This document shows, piece by piece, positions 1 through 7,811 of a DNA stretch of 64,000 nucleotides. The number at the start of each line of letters is the position of its first letter. Position 1 is the stretch's first letter. The DNA comes from an uncultured SAR86 cluster bacterium. GTDB lineage: Bacteria; Pseudomonadota; Gammaproteobacteria; Magnimaribacterales; D2472. The stretch is from positions 29,006-93,005 of the forward strand of contig CABYCL010000001.1 in the NCBI GenBank assembly GCA_902517505.1, read 5' to 3'. A program made the position numbers and the translations under genes. The notes beneath the pieces were generated by a model. The model was given only the letters and a program-made list of their open reading frames with translations, ran no database searches and was not told where the DNA came from.

Positions 1-1
1 T

Positions 2-466
2 AGGGCAATGCCTAATACATCTTCAAAACATGGCCTTGGAATTACTGCTGTATTCAATTCAAGTTTTACAAAAAATAATCTTAAAAAAGTACTTATTTTT
101 TTGAATAAAGTAGGTATCGTCATAACAGTTGATAAAGAATCAAATATAGATACTTTTACAGGAATAATTGGCAGTGGTCCTGCCTACTTCTTTCACCTTC
201 TTAAATCATATGAAAGAAAACTTTTAACCATATCTAATGGTGATAAAAAAATGGTAAATGAAGTCATGTCTAATTTAATGAAAGGGGTTGGAATGTCTAT
301 TGAAAAGAATACCAATCTAGATAATTTAATTACAGCTGTTGCATCAAAAAAAGGAACAACTGAAGCGGGTTTAAAATACTTTAAATCAAATAAGCTAGGT
401 AATATTTTTGAGAAAGGTCTAAATACTGCTATTAAAAGATCAAAGGAAATTTCAAATGAGTTCTAA
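2..466 (+). CDS. proC: Pyrroline-5-carboxylate reductase, 3' part (partial at window edge)
   Basis: This is the C-terminal part of the NADPH-dependent enzyme that reduces pyrroline-5-carboxylate to proline, the last step of proline synthesis. The frame is open to the window edge, reading R-A-M-P-N-T, which is the conserved ProC motif just after the Rossmann domain. The track ATG at base 8 is therefore internal. The dimerisation domain follows, with the signature GSGPAYFF and the segment SKKGTTEAGL. The gene overlaps yggT by 11 bases. The order proC-yggT-metX-metW matches that of other gammaproteobacteria. The family assignment is firm; the N-terminal NADP-binding half lies outside the window. 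Confidence 0.93.
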   Translation, partial: RAMPNTSSKHGLGITAVFNSSFTKNNLKKVLIFLNKVGIVITVDKESNIDTFTGIIGSGPAYFFHLLKSYERKLLTISNGDKKMVNEVMSNLMKGVGMSIEKNTNLDNLITAVASKKGTTEAGLKYFKSNKLGNIFEKGLNTAIKRSKEISNEF

Positions 467-980
467 TATAGAGATACTAGGCTTAATATTCAATATACTA
501 AATTATGCATTTGTATTTTTGTTAATCTTTAACCTTCTAAAGGTTAATTACTTCAATCCAATAGTATCTACATTTGTTAAAGTATATAAACCAATATCAA
601 AGGTTTTTGGAATTTTTCCAATACAAGCTATCAATATTCTTGTTATTGCCATCGTTCTAAAGCTTTTATCATTAATCATATACTTCGGGAGTCAGTATGA
701 GACTTTAAATCTTTTTGGTGTTGCCATAATACAAACTTTGATGGTTACATTAAGAATTATTTTCTTTGCCGTTATTGGTGGTGTAATTTTAAGTTGGGTA
801 TCGCCTGAGAAATCTAACGCGTTTCTAGAGTTAGTAGAAGAAATTTCTCATAAATGTTTAGCGCCAATAAGAAAATATATACCCTCAGCTGGTGGATTAG
901 ATTTTTCTCCTTTATTTGTTTTAATATTATTAAATCTACTTGAATCCTTCTTATCAGATATTCTTAAATCAATAGTATGA
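456..980 (+). CDS. yggT: YggT family integral membrane protein
   Basis: This 174-residue inner-membrane protein has four hydrophobic segments arranged as two YggT repeats, near residues 8-28, 58-78, 88-112 and 150-172. The second repeat carries the typical ILSWVSP turn and the CLAPIRKYIP motif followed by DFSPLFVLILL. The family is widespread; roles in osmotic or cation tolerance and division have been suggested, but no activity is established. The gene starts inside the end of proC, and its stop overlaps the metX start in an ATGA arrangement, so translation of the three is probably coupled. Confidence 0.9.
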   Translation: MSSNIEILGLIFNILNYAFVFLLIFNLLKVNYFNPIVSTFVKVYKPISKVFGIFPIQAINILVIAIVLKLLSLIIYFGSQYETLNLFGVAIIQTLMVTLRIIFFAVIGGVILSWVSPEKSNAFLELVEEISHKCLAPIRKYIPSAGGLDFSPLFVLILLNLLESFLSDILKSIV

Positions 981-2062
981 AGATAAAAACTGAACAAATA
1001 CATTTTTCTGAAGGATTGTCTTTAGAATCTGGTGAAAAGTTAGATTCATTTGATTTAATAATTGAGTCCTATGGTGAACTTAATGAATCAAAATCAAATG
1101 CAATTCTCTTATGTCATGCGTTTTCAGGAAATCATCATGCAGCTGGAGAAGATGAAGAATTAGGTATTGGATGGTGGGATCAAATAGTTGGTCCAAATAA
1201 AGCAATAGATACAGAAAAATATTATGTGGTTTGCTGCAATAATTTAGGTGGATGTGCTGGTTCCTCTGGCCCCACAACAATAAACGCAGCAACAAATAAA
1301 GTCTTTGGTAAAGATTTTCCTTTGGTTACTGTTGATGATTGGGTAAATTCTCAAAAAATGCTTATGGATAAATTAGATATACCTTACTGGCATTTAGTTG
1401 CTGGGGGCAGCTTGGGAGGAATGCAAGCCTTGCAATGGTCTATTGCTTATCCAGATAACATAAAAAAAGCTGGAATTTTTGCTGCAGCGGCAAAATCTAG
1501 CACACAAAATATTGCTATGAATGAAGTTGCTCGAGAATCAATAAGGAAAGATAAAAATTTTCATAATGGAGATTATTATGATCATAATGTTACACCAAAA
1601 AATGGGATAAAAACTGCTCGTATGCTTGGACATATAACTTATTTATCAGAAGAACTAATGGATTCAAGGTTTGGAAGAAAATTTCAAGATGAAGCTTCAA
1701 AAGTTGATCAGGATGTTGATTTTGAAGTTGAGAATTACTTGCAATATAAAGGCGAGAAATTTTCAGAATTTTTTGATGCCAATTCCTATATCCTTATGAC
1801 AAAAGCTATGGATGGATACGATGCTGGCAAAGATAGAAATTTAGAAGAAGCGATGGAAAATATAAAAGCTGAATTGCTAATAGTTGGATTTTATTCTGAT
1901 TGGCTTTATCCAGCAGAAAGAGGCAAAGAAATACAAATTGCAGGCATGAATAATAATATCAAATCATCCTTTGTTGTCTTTGATGGCGAGCATGGTCATG
2001 ATAGTTTCTTGTTTCACTCCACAGAATATTCAAATGTAATTAAAAAATTTATTGAATCATAA
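977..2062 (+). CDS. metX: Homoserine O-acyltransferase MetX
   Basis: MetX transfers an acyl group (acetyl or succinyl) to the hydroxyl of homoserine, activating it for methionine synthesis in the cytoplasm. The protein has 361 residues and an alpha/beta-hydrolase fold. The nucleophile Ser145 lies in GGSLGGMQ. Asp308 (SDWLYP) and His341 (EHGHDSF) complete the triad, with spacing like that of characterised MetX proteins. The oxyanion/substrate segment CHAFSGNHH is present. Acetyl versus succinyl specificity cannot be decided here; proteobacterial MetX paired with MetW can use succinyl-CoA. The ATG sits in the yggT stop, and the stop overlaps metW by one base. Confidence 0.95.
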   Translation: MKIKTEQIHFSEGLSLESGEKLDSFDLIIESYGELNESKSNAILLCHAFSGNHHAAGEDEELGIGWWDQIVGPNKAIDTEKYYVVCCNNLGGCAGSSGPTTINAATNKVFGKDFPLVTVDDWVNSQKMLMDKLDIPYWHLVAGGSLGGMQALQWSIAYPDNIKKAGIFAAAAKSSTQNIAMNEVARESIRKDKNFHNGDYYDHNVTPKNGIKTARMLGHITYLSEELMDSRFGRKFQDEASKVDQDVDFEVENYLQYKGEKFSEFFDANSYILMTKAMDGYDAGKDRNLEEAMENIKAELLIVGFYSDWLYPAERGKEIQIAGMNNNIKSSFVVFDGEHGHDSFLFHSTEYSNVIKKFIES

Positions 2063-2652
2063 TGGCTACAAAACTTTCAAAAATTATTAATCATTGGGTA
2101 CCTGAAAATAGCAAAGTTATTGACTTTGGTTGTGGGGATGGCTCTTTGCTAAAAGAATTAATCGAGACCAAAAATATTCTTGGGTATGGTATAGAAATAA
2201 ATAATCTAAAGATCGAAAAATGCATTGAAAAAGGTGTGCCTGTTATAAAACAAGATATCGATGAAGGCATGAATGAATTTAAATCTTCAAATTTTGATTT
2301 ATCTATTATGGCAAGGTCAATTCAATGTCTGAAAAATCCAAACTTAGCATTAAACAGAATGCTTGAACTTTCAAGAAGATGCGTTGTAACTCTTCCCAAT
2401 CTTGGTTATTGGAGATGCAGAATTAATCTTGCATCTGGAAAGATGCCTGTAACGCCTGAACTTCCATCAAGTTGGTATGAAACAGAGAATATTCATCTAT
2501 GTACGATCAAAGATTTTGAAGATCTTTGTAAAAAAGAAAATATCGAAATTAAAGATAAAGTCTTCTTAAACAAAGATGGTAGTCGTGGAGGGCTTGCTTC
2601 AATTAAACCAAATTTATTGGCGGTTGAAGGAGTATATTTGCTTGAAAAGTAA
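2062..2652 (+). CDS. metW: Methionine biosynthesis protein MetW
   Basis: This 196-residue protein belongs to the SAM-methyltransferase-like MetW family, normally encoded directly after metX. The glycine-rich motif VIDFGCGDGSLL lies near residues 19-30, and the family motif LPNLGYWRCRINLASGKMPVT is clearly seen. MetW is needed with MetX for methionine synthesis in several proteobacteria, and a role in activating or partnering MetX has been proposed. The start codon overlaps the metX stop by one base. The 3' end overlaps rdgB by 11 bases when rdgB is started at its TTG. Confidence 0.94.
   Translation: MATKLSKIINHWVPENSKVIDFGCGDGSLLKELIETKNILGYGIEINNLKIEKCIEKGVPVIKQDIDEGMNEFKSSNFDLSIMARSIQCLKNPNLALNRMLELSRRCVVTLPNLGYWRCRINLASGKMPVTPELPSSWYETENIHLCTIKDFEDLCKKENIEIKDKVFLNKDGSRGGLASIKPNLLAVEGVYLLEK
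2627..2632 (+). promoter_or_regulatory. Shine-Dalgarno site that fixes the rdgB TTG start
   Basis: AAGGAG lies nine bases upstream of an in-frame TTG at 2642, inside the end of metW. It selects this TTG over the upstream track start at 2576, which would add 22 residues with no counterpart in RdgB. Confidence 0.7.
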
Positions 2653-3241
2653 TGATGAAATTCTTATTGCTACATCTAATAAGGGTAAAGTAAAAGAGTT
2701 TAAGAAATTATTTCAAAATCATAATATATTTTCATTAACTGATCTAAATATCACTGACGCTATAGAGGATGGCAGTTCTTTTCTTGAGAATGCGCTCATA
2801 AAAGCTAAGCATGGTGCTAAAGAATCAAAAAAATATTCCATAGCAGATGATTCTGGACTTGTTGTTCCTGGTCTTGATTTTGAACCTGGTATCTTTTCAG
2901 CAAGATATGCCGGTGAGAATGCGACTGATAAAGAAAATAGAGATAAAGTAATAAAGAAACTAAATGAAAAAAATGTAAAAAACCTTGATGCTTACTATAT
3001 TTGTGTTCTAGTTGGAGTGAGAGATGAGAATGATTCTATTCCCATAATCGCTCAAGGTAAAATTCATGGGAAAATTTCTGTGGAAAGCTCGGGCGAAGGT
3101 GGGTTTGGATATGACAAGATCTTTTATCCGAACGATTATTCATGTTCTATGGCATCAATAGAACAAGATGTAAAAAATAAAATAAGCCATAGAGCCATTG
3201 CTACTTCAAAGTTTATAGAGATATTTAATAATCAACTATGA
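2642..3241 (+). CDS. rdgB: XTP/dITP pyrophosphatase (RdgB/HAM1), TTG start
   Basis: RdgB hydrolyses non-canonical purine triphosphates (dITP, XTP) to monophosphates and pyrophosphate, keeping them out of DNA and RNA. From the TTG the protein has 199 residues, the usual family length, and begins a few residues before the substrate motif TSNKGK. Other family motifs follow in order: FLENALIKAKHG, ADDSGLVV with the metal-binding acids, GIFSARYAG and GEGGFGYDKIF. The ORF-track start adds residues read from metW in another frame and is rejected. The stop overlaps the convergent trmB gene by six bases. Confidence 0.93.
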   Translation: MKSNDEILIATSNKGKVKEFKKLFQNHNIFSLTDLNITDAIEDGSSFLENALIKAKHGAKESKKYSIADDSGLVVPGLDFEPGIFSARYAGENATDKENRDKVIKKLNEKNVKNLDAYYICVLVGVRDENDSIPIIAQGKIHGKISVESSGEGGFGYDKIFYPNDYSCSMASIEQDVKNKISHRAIATSKFIEIFNNQL

Positions 3242-3883
3242 AGATCTCTCATAGTTAAATTTAAAAACTCTTCTTCCTTCAAACTCCCCTCTTTGTTCAA
3301 ATTTTGTAAGGTTATTCTTTTCTAAATATATTTTTTCAGACTTGATAAATAAGCCCTCTGATTCTAATAAATTCTTAATACTTTCAGCATAATTTTCCCA
3401 ATCGGTTGAAATGTATAAATTTCCACTCTCTTTAATGAAGCCATGAATCATATTTAAAAAATCTTTATTAATTAGTCTTCTTTTGTGATGTCTGTCTTTT
3501 GGCCAAGGATCTGGACAAATAATCTTTACTGAATCAAATGTCTTTGTAGGATCTGCATCAAGAAGCAATCGAATATCATCTGAAAATATTCTTATATTTT
3601 TTATATCATTTTCCTTAATCTTTGAAACAAGCATTCCTATGCCTGACTTATAAACCTCAGAACCTATAAATAAAATTTCAGGATTTTTTATGGCTTGTTG
3701 AACCAAGTGTCCAGCGTTTCCAAATCCTATTTCTAAGCAACATTCATTGAAATTTTTTAACTCGTATTGGACTTCATTGATTGTGTGTACTGAAAAGTCA
3801 GGTAAGTATTTTAAGCTTTGTTCTTGTTTCTTAGTGATTCTGCCTCTTCTTTTTACAAAAGATGGAAGAAATTTTAACCGCAT
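3236..3883 (-). CDS. trmB: tRNA (guanine-N7-)-methyltransferase TrmB
   Basis: TrmB methylates N7 of G46 in the variable loop of many tRNAs using SAM. The 215-residue protein has the SAM-binding loop EIGFGNAGHL and the catalytic/tRNA-binding signature CPDPWPKDRHHKRRL with its conserved Asp, which is diagnostic of the family. The N-terminus VKRRGRITKKQ is also typical. The gene lies 15 bases downstream of rpoH on the same strand and converges on rdgB with a six-base overlap. Confidence 0.95.
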   Translation of the reverse strand: MRLKFLPSFVKRRGRITKKQEQSLKYLPDFSVHTINEVQYELKNFNECCLEIGFGNAGHLVQQAIKNPEILFIGSEVYKSGIGMLVSKIKENDIKNIRIFSDDIRLLLDADPTKTFDSVKIICPDPWPKDRHHKRRLINKDFLNMIHGFIKESGNLYISTDWENYAESIKNLLESEGLFIKSEKIYLEKNNLTKFEQRGEFEGRRVFKFNYERSS

Positions 3884-3898
3884 TTTTTAACGATAGAT

Positions 3899-4759
3899 TT
3901 ATGCAAAATCTACCATTAATGATTTTAATTTTTTAAGAGCACTATTTTCTATTTGTCTTATTCTCTCAGCAGAAACTTCATATTCGTCTGCTAGATCGTG
4001 AAGCGTTGCTTTCTTATCAGATAAATATCTTCTTTGCAGGATGTCTTTGCTTCTGTCATCAAGCATTTTTAATGCAGCAATAAGCTCCTGTTTATTTACT
4101 TGATCAGCTTGTTCGGAAGCAACAATAACTTCTGGGTCATATCTTTTATCTTCCAAGTACTGAGCTGGTGCCATAATTTCATCATCATCTCCAGTTGAAG
4201 TTGGAGCATCAAAAGAAGAATCATTTGAAGACAGTCTGTTCTCCATATGAAGAACATCTTTAACTTCTACATTTAAATCTTTTGCAATTTTTTCAGCTTC
4301 TTCCTTTGTAAGCCAATCTAAAGATTTCTTTTTACTTCTCAAATTAAAAAAGAGTTTTCTTTGAGCTTTAGTGGTCGCTATCTTTACTTGTCTCCAATTT
4401 CTAAGAATATATTCATGAATCTCTGCTTTAATCCAATGAACAGCAAATGAAACTAATTTTACGCCTCTATGAGGATCATATTTGTCTACAGCTTTCATGA
4501 GCCCAACATTTCCCTCTTGAACAATATCGCCTAGTGGTAATCCATAGCCTTGATAAGATCTTGCAATATGAACAACAAATCTCAGATGATGAATAACTAA
4601 TTGTCTTGCAGCATCAAGGTCATCTTCTTCATAAAGCTTTAATGCAAGCTCTTGCTCCTCTTCTTTTGTAAGAATAGGTATTGAATGAACAGATGAAAGA
4701 TACGATTCTATATCCTTACCTGGACTATTAAGTTGTGAAGGTTGTAACTGTGTGCCCAT
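3899..4759 (-). CDS. rpoH: RNA polymerase heat-shock sigma factor RpoH (sigma-32)
   Basis: RpoH directs RNA polymerase to heat-shock promoters. This 286-residue protein has sigma-70 region 2 (GLPLGDIVQEGNVGLMKAV, about residues 73-91) and the RpoH-specific box QRKLFFNLR at residues 133-141, which separates it from RpoD and RpoS. Region 4 has the helix-turn-helix near residues 250-275 (TLHDLADEYEVSAERIRQIE). The upstream gap to cysQ is short and AT-rich with two TATAAT-like hexamers on this strand, but no convincing -35. In many gammaproteobacteria rpoH follows ftsYEX; that set is not present here. Confidence 0.96.
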   Translation of the reverse strand: MGTQLQPSQLNSPGKDIESYLSSVHSIPILTKEEEQELALKLYEEDDLDAARQLVIHHLRFVVHIARSYQGYGLPLGDIVQEGNVGLMKAVDKYDPHRGVKLVSFAVHWIKAEIHEYILRNWRQVKIATTKAQRKLFFNLRSKKKSLDWLTKEEAEKIAKDLNVEVKDVLHMENRLSSNDSSFDAPTSTGDDDEIMAPAQYLEDKRYDPEVIVASEQADQVNKQELIAALKMLDDRSKDILQRRYLSDKKATLHDLADEYEVSAERIRQIENSALKKLKSLMVDFA

Positions 4760-4813
4760 AATATAAAATTTAATTATAATACATTATATCAATTTATTAT
4801 GATTAATTAGAAA

Positions 4814-5626
4814 TTATACCAATTTTTTAAAAAAATCTCCTAAAAGTGGTAAAAAATCATCTTTTATTGAATTATTTCTAAATGCAATGAAGTATGGATT
4901 AAGTATGGATGTCTGTTTTGCATAATCTAATTCACTGTAATCCTCAATCTTAATAACACTTCCGCCATAACTTGATAGAACTGCTTGTGCTGCTGCTATA
5001 TCCCATTCAGAAGTTGGGCCAAATCTTGGATAAATATCAGCCTCATTATCAGCCAGACTACATAATTTCAATGAACTACCCTTTTCAATAATCTCATAGT
5101 CAATATTATTACCACTTAGATATTCAAGAAACGCTTTATCATTATCACTTTTATGACTTTTGCTCGTAACTATTCTGGGTTTTTCAACAGATTTAGAATC
5201 ATATTCATTATTATCAAAAATAGAGCCATGCCAAATTTTTCCAGTCACTGGTTCACCGACAATTCCAAATACCGCTTTCTTGTCGTTAATCAATGCGATA
5301 TTCACTGTAAATTCATCTGTTTTATTTATAAATTCTTTTGTTCCATCTAAAGGATCAATTAGCCAGTATGTTTCGTCTAAACTTTTTATTTGATCTTCAT
5401 TGAAGGTTTCCTCTGAGATAATTGAAATATCATTTGATATTTTTTTTAATGAGTCCAAAATTATTTCATTAGATTTTTTATCCGCTTTTGTTAAGGGTGA
5501 ACCATCTGATTTTTCTTCTTGACCAAAGCTATCAGAATTATAAATCTGCATAATTTCGTTTGAAGCAGAATTGATACATTCTTCTAGAGTGTCTAAATGA
5601 TTATCAAAAAAAGTTTTATTTATCAT
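4814..5626 (-). CDS. cysQ: 3'(2'),5'-bisphosphate nucleotidase CysQ
   Basis: CysQ removes the 3' phosphate from PAP/PAPS, a by-product of sulfate assimilation. The FIG/inositol-monophosphatase superfamily metal motif is clear in WLIDPLDGTKEF. A second motif, EWDIAAAQAVL, lies near the C-terminus, and an upstream acid in SEETF contributes to the site. The track start at 5656 is a TTG inside the phosphatase gene. The ATG at 5626 (MINKTFF) gives 270 residues and a four-base gap after that gene, so it is preferred. Location behind two exported phosphatases suggests a phosphate/nucleotide salvage theme. Confidence 0.9.
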   Translation of the reverse strand: MINKTFFDNHLDTLEECINSASNEIMQIYNSDSFGQEEKSDGSPLTKADKKSNEIILDSLKKISNDISIISEETFNEDQIKSLDETYWLIDPLDGTKEFINKTDEFTVNIALINDKKAVFGIVGEPVTGKIWHGSIFDNNEYDSKSVEKPRIVTSKSHKSDNDKAFLEYLSGNNIDYEIIEKGSSLKLCSLADNEADIYPRFGPTSEWDIAAAQAVLSSYGGSVIKIEDYSELDYAKQTSILNPYFIAFRNNSIKDDFLPLLGDFFKKLV

Positions 5627-5630
5627 TTTT

Positions 5631-6758
5631 TCAAATATCACAAGTTTGGTTCTCAAGATTTATATAATCGATTGCTTCTAGCATTTTATAATGAATATCT
5701 GTGTTATCCATCAGCCCTTGAAATAATTCTGCTCCGGGCCCATAGGCTTGCACTCCTACAGGAATAGAAGTATGTCTACCTGTGCCCCATTGAATAATAA
5801 CTTTATCACCGTCTTGCTTAAGAATTTGCAAGCCTCCAGTTTCGTGATCTGATGTTACTATCAATAATGTATTGCTATTTTTATTTACAAATTTAATCAA
5901 ATCTTTAATTGTTAAATCAAAATCTCTAAACTCTTCTACCATTTTATTTGCGTCATTATCGTGTCCAGCCCAATCTATTTGACTTCCCTCAGTCATCAAA
6001 AAAAAGCCATTACACTGGTTGTTCAAATGCTGTAATGCAAAGCTTGTCATTTGTCTCTGAGTTGGTTTTTGATTTGATCGTTCAATACCATCATCATCAA
6101 AAAGGCCAATAAGCTTTTTAGAATAATCAAAATTTAATTGCAAAGATTCTTTTGCTGTTAGCAAATGATGAGTATCATTAATTTTATTCAAATCAAATAA
6201 TTCTTTACCTCCTCCCAGCGCAATATCGATTGGAGAATTAATAAGTTGATTGGCAATATTCTTATATTCATACCTGCTGTCAGTATGAGCATATAAAGCT
6301 GCCGGCGTTGCATGAGTTACTGAAGATGTGGCAACTATGCCTGAGGCATAACCCTTTTTATGAAGCATTTCTACAATGGTCTCTAATACTTCCTTATCTG
6401 GATCTAATGACAAATATCTATTTTTTGTTTTATGTCCGGTTGACCAACTTGTTGCTGCAGCAGCTGAGTCTGTATATGCATTATTATGAGAATGGGTTAA
6501 AGAGGTGCCATGATATGGCATTTGATCAATGAAAAGTCTATGGTCTAAGCCACCAATAGCAATTCTAGATAAAGTTATTTGATTAGGTCCAACTCCATCT
6601 CCAATAGCAAGAATTATATTTTTAGCTTTTAAATTATCAGAAAAATTCTTTATTTCAATAACTTCTGTTTCTTTTTTGCCAATTGAAATCGATTCAGTCT
6701 TCTTAGATGTATCACATGATGAGATTACTAAGATTACTATAAGAAAAATATATTTCAT
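5631..6758 (-). CDS. phoA: Alkaline phosphatase, PhoA family lipoprotein
   Basis: This is a secreted phosphomonoesterase of the PhoA superfamily, 375 residues. A lipobox ending at Cys15 (ISSC) points to an outer-membrane or periplasmic lipoprotein. The nucleophile Ser98 is in TDSAAAATSW, matching the TDSAASATAW of E. coli PhoA. Metal ligands are visible in GDGVG (Asp54), EGSQIDWAGHDND, TSDHETGG and the C-terminal RHTSIPVGVQ segment. It starts six bases after the acid phosphatase gene, so the two and cysQ probably form an operon. Expression under phosphate limitation is likely, but I see no clear Pho box. Confidence 0.93.
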   Translation of the reverse strand: MKYIFLIVILVISSCDTSKKTESISIGKKETEVIEIKNFSDNLKAKNIILAIGDGVGPNQITLSRIAIGGLDHRLFIDQMPYHGTSLTHSHNNAYTDSAAAATSWSTGHKTKNRYLSLDPDKEVLETIVEMLHKKGYASGIVATSSVTHATPAALYAHTDSRYEYKNIANQLINSPIDIALGGGKELFDLNKINDTHHLLTAKESLQLNFDYSKKLIGLFDDDGIERSNQKPTQRQMTSFALQHLNNQCNGFFLMTEGSQIDWAGHDNDANKMVEEFRDFDLTIKDLIKFVNKNSNTLLIVTSDHETGGLQILKQDGDKVIIQWGTGRHTSIPVGVQAYGPGAELFQGLMDNTDIHYKMLEAIDYINLENQTCDI

Positions 6759-6764
6759 TAAATT

Positions 6765-7601
6765 TTAATCGAGTGCTTTTAATCTTTGATTTACTCTATC
6801 GCTCTGCTCAGGAAAACAACTCCAGCAATGCTCATATAAAGCTTCTTCCCACTCACCATACATAGGATTAATTAGCATATACCATTTTTCTCCCCACATG
6901 CTTGCATATATATCTATGAGTGCCTTTCTACTATCTATACTTGTTGCAGTCTCCTCCATAGGTATAAAGTCATCTAGTTGGTCTCCAAAAATTTGAATAA
7001 CTCGAAAATCTTTCTTTATTAAATCTCTGCGACTTGTTTTATCAGAAGCCCAACCTTTTTCATTCTTCATAAGCAGTACATCTCTATCATTATCTAAAGG
7101 TAGTCCTAAAGCTTTAATATTATTCCTAGTATATTCTTCTAAATCATGAGTTCTGTTTGTAACATAGAAAATTTTGACGCCTTTAGAATCTGCATAACTA
7201 AGATATTCTTTTACGCCAGGAAGTGCGCCTGCAGATTCTTCATAAACCCATTCTTTCCAACCAACTGGATAATTTGTTCCATTTTTAATACTTCTTACTT
7301 GGTGCTCTGAATTATCAAGAACAGTTTCATCAATATCTAAAATGACTGCAGGTGGTAAACTTTGATAACCATTCTTTTGATTTAATAGAGCAGTCCAAGA
7401 TTTGTCTGCTAATGCCTTATCAATATTCCTTTGAGCAGATGCATAGGCTTGAAAAGTATTCGCCTTGTATTCAGCAGATGTTCTTTTAAATAAGACTGCA
7501 AGAAGTGATTGTTTTTGATAAGAGTTATCAATTTCACTTGCAAAAGGTGCATGATTGAAAAAAATTATGCAGTATAAAAAAATGTGTCTTAGTGATTTCA
7601 T
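6765..7601 (-). CDS. Secreted acid phosphatase / 5'-nucleotidase of the e(P4) type (HAD class B)
   Basis: This 278-residue HAD-superfamily phosphatase resembles the e(P4) outer-membrane acid phosphatases that release phosphate from nucleotides such as NMN and 5'-AMP. The catalytic motif AVILDIDETVLDN gives nucleophile Asp89 and acid/base Asp91; later motifs include FYVTNR and FGDQLDDF. The N-terminus (to about residue 22) is a Sec signal peptide. No lipobox cysteine is visible, unlike classical e(P4). It is the first gene of the phosphatase operon, and its ATG is about ten bases from a palindromic TATAAT element. Confidence 0.88.
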   Translation of the reverse strand: MKSLRHIFLYCIIFFNHAPFASEIDNSYQKQSLLAVLFKRTSAEYKANTFQAYASAQRNIDKALADKSWTALLNQKNGYQSLPPAVILDIDETVLDNSEHQVRSIKNGTNYPVGWKEWVYEESAGALPGVKEYLSYADSKGVKIFYVTNRTHDLEEYTRNNIKALGLPLDNDRDVLLMKNEKGWASDKTSRRDLIKKDFRVIQIFGDQLDDFIPMEETATSIDSRKALIDIYASMWGEKWYMLINPMYGEWEEALYEHCWSCFPEQSDRVNQRLKALD

Positions 7602-7609
7602 GGTTCAAG

Positions 7610-7623
7610 AGCATTATAATGCT
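7610..7623. promoter_or_regulatory. Perfect 14-base palindrome containing TATAAT on both strands
   Basis: AGCATTATAATGCT is a perfect palindrome in the 51-base gap between the leftward phosphatase operon and the rightward small gene at 7653. It offers a -10-like TATAAT in both directions. It could be a shared divergent promoter core or an operator. No strong -35 hexamer is visible on either side. Confidence 0.4.
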
Positions 7624-7652
7624 TAATTAAATTAAGTTACAAAAGCATATTT

Positions 7653-7811
7653 ATGGATAACAAAATTATAGAGAATTTAGAAAAATTAAAAAAAATGTTG
7701 GTTCTTCTGAGTGAAGATAGAAAAGTAGTATTATCTCACCATAAAACGTTTGAACATGTTGAAAAAATGAGATCAATCGTCAATGAATCAATAGATATAG
7801 CGAGGGAATAA
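7653..7811 (+). CDS. Small charged hypothetical protein (52 aa), missed by the ORF track
   Basis: The ORF reads MDNKIIENLEKLKKMLVLLS and continues to RE before TAA, 52 residues in all. The sequence is rich in Lys, Glu and Leu with heptad-like spacing in the first half, suggesting a short amphipathic or coiled-coil helix. No family is recognised. Its TAA overlaps the ATG of the next gene by one base (TAATG), a coupling seen throughout this window. That is the main reason to regard it as a real gene. It lies downstream of the palindromic promoter element. Confidence 0.6.
   Translation: MDNKIIENLEKLKKMLVLLSEDRKVVLSHHKTFEHVEKMRSIVNESIDIARE

Noticed and set aside
1080-1295. 71-aa minus-strand ORF inside metX
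   Set aside because: Antisense shadow of conserved metX sequence.
2576-2641. Long N-terminal extension of RdgB given by the ORF track
   Set aside because: It is read from metW in another frame, and a good Shine-Dalgarno site supports the TTG at 2642.
4760-4813. Heat-shock or sigma-70 promoter of rpoH
   Set aside because: Two TATAAT-like hexamers are present, but no matching -35 could be identified with suitable spacing.
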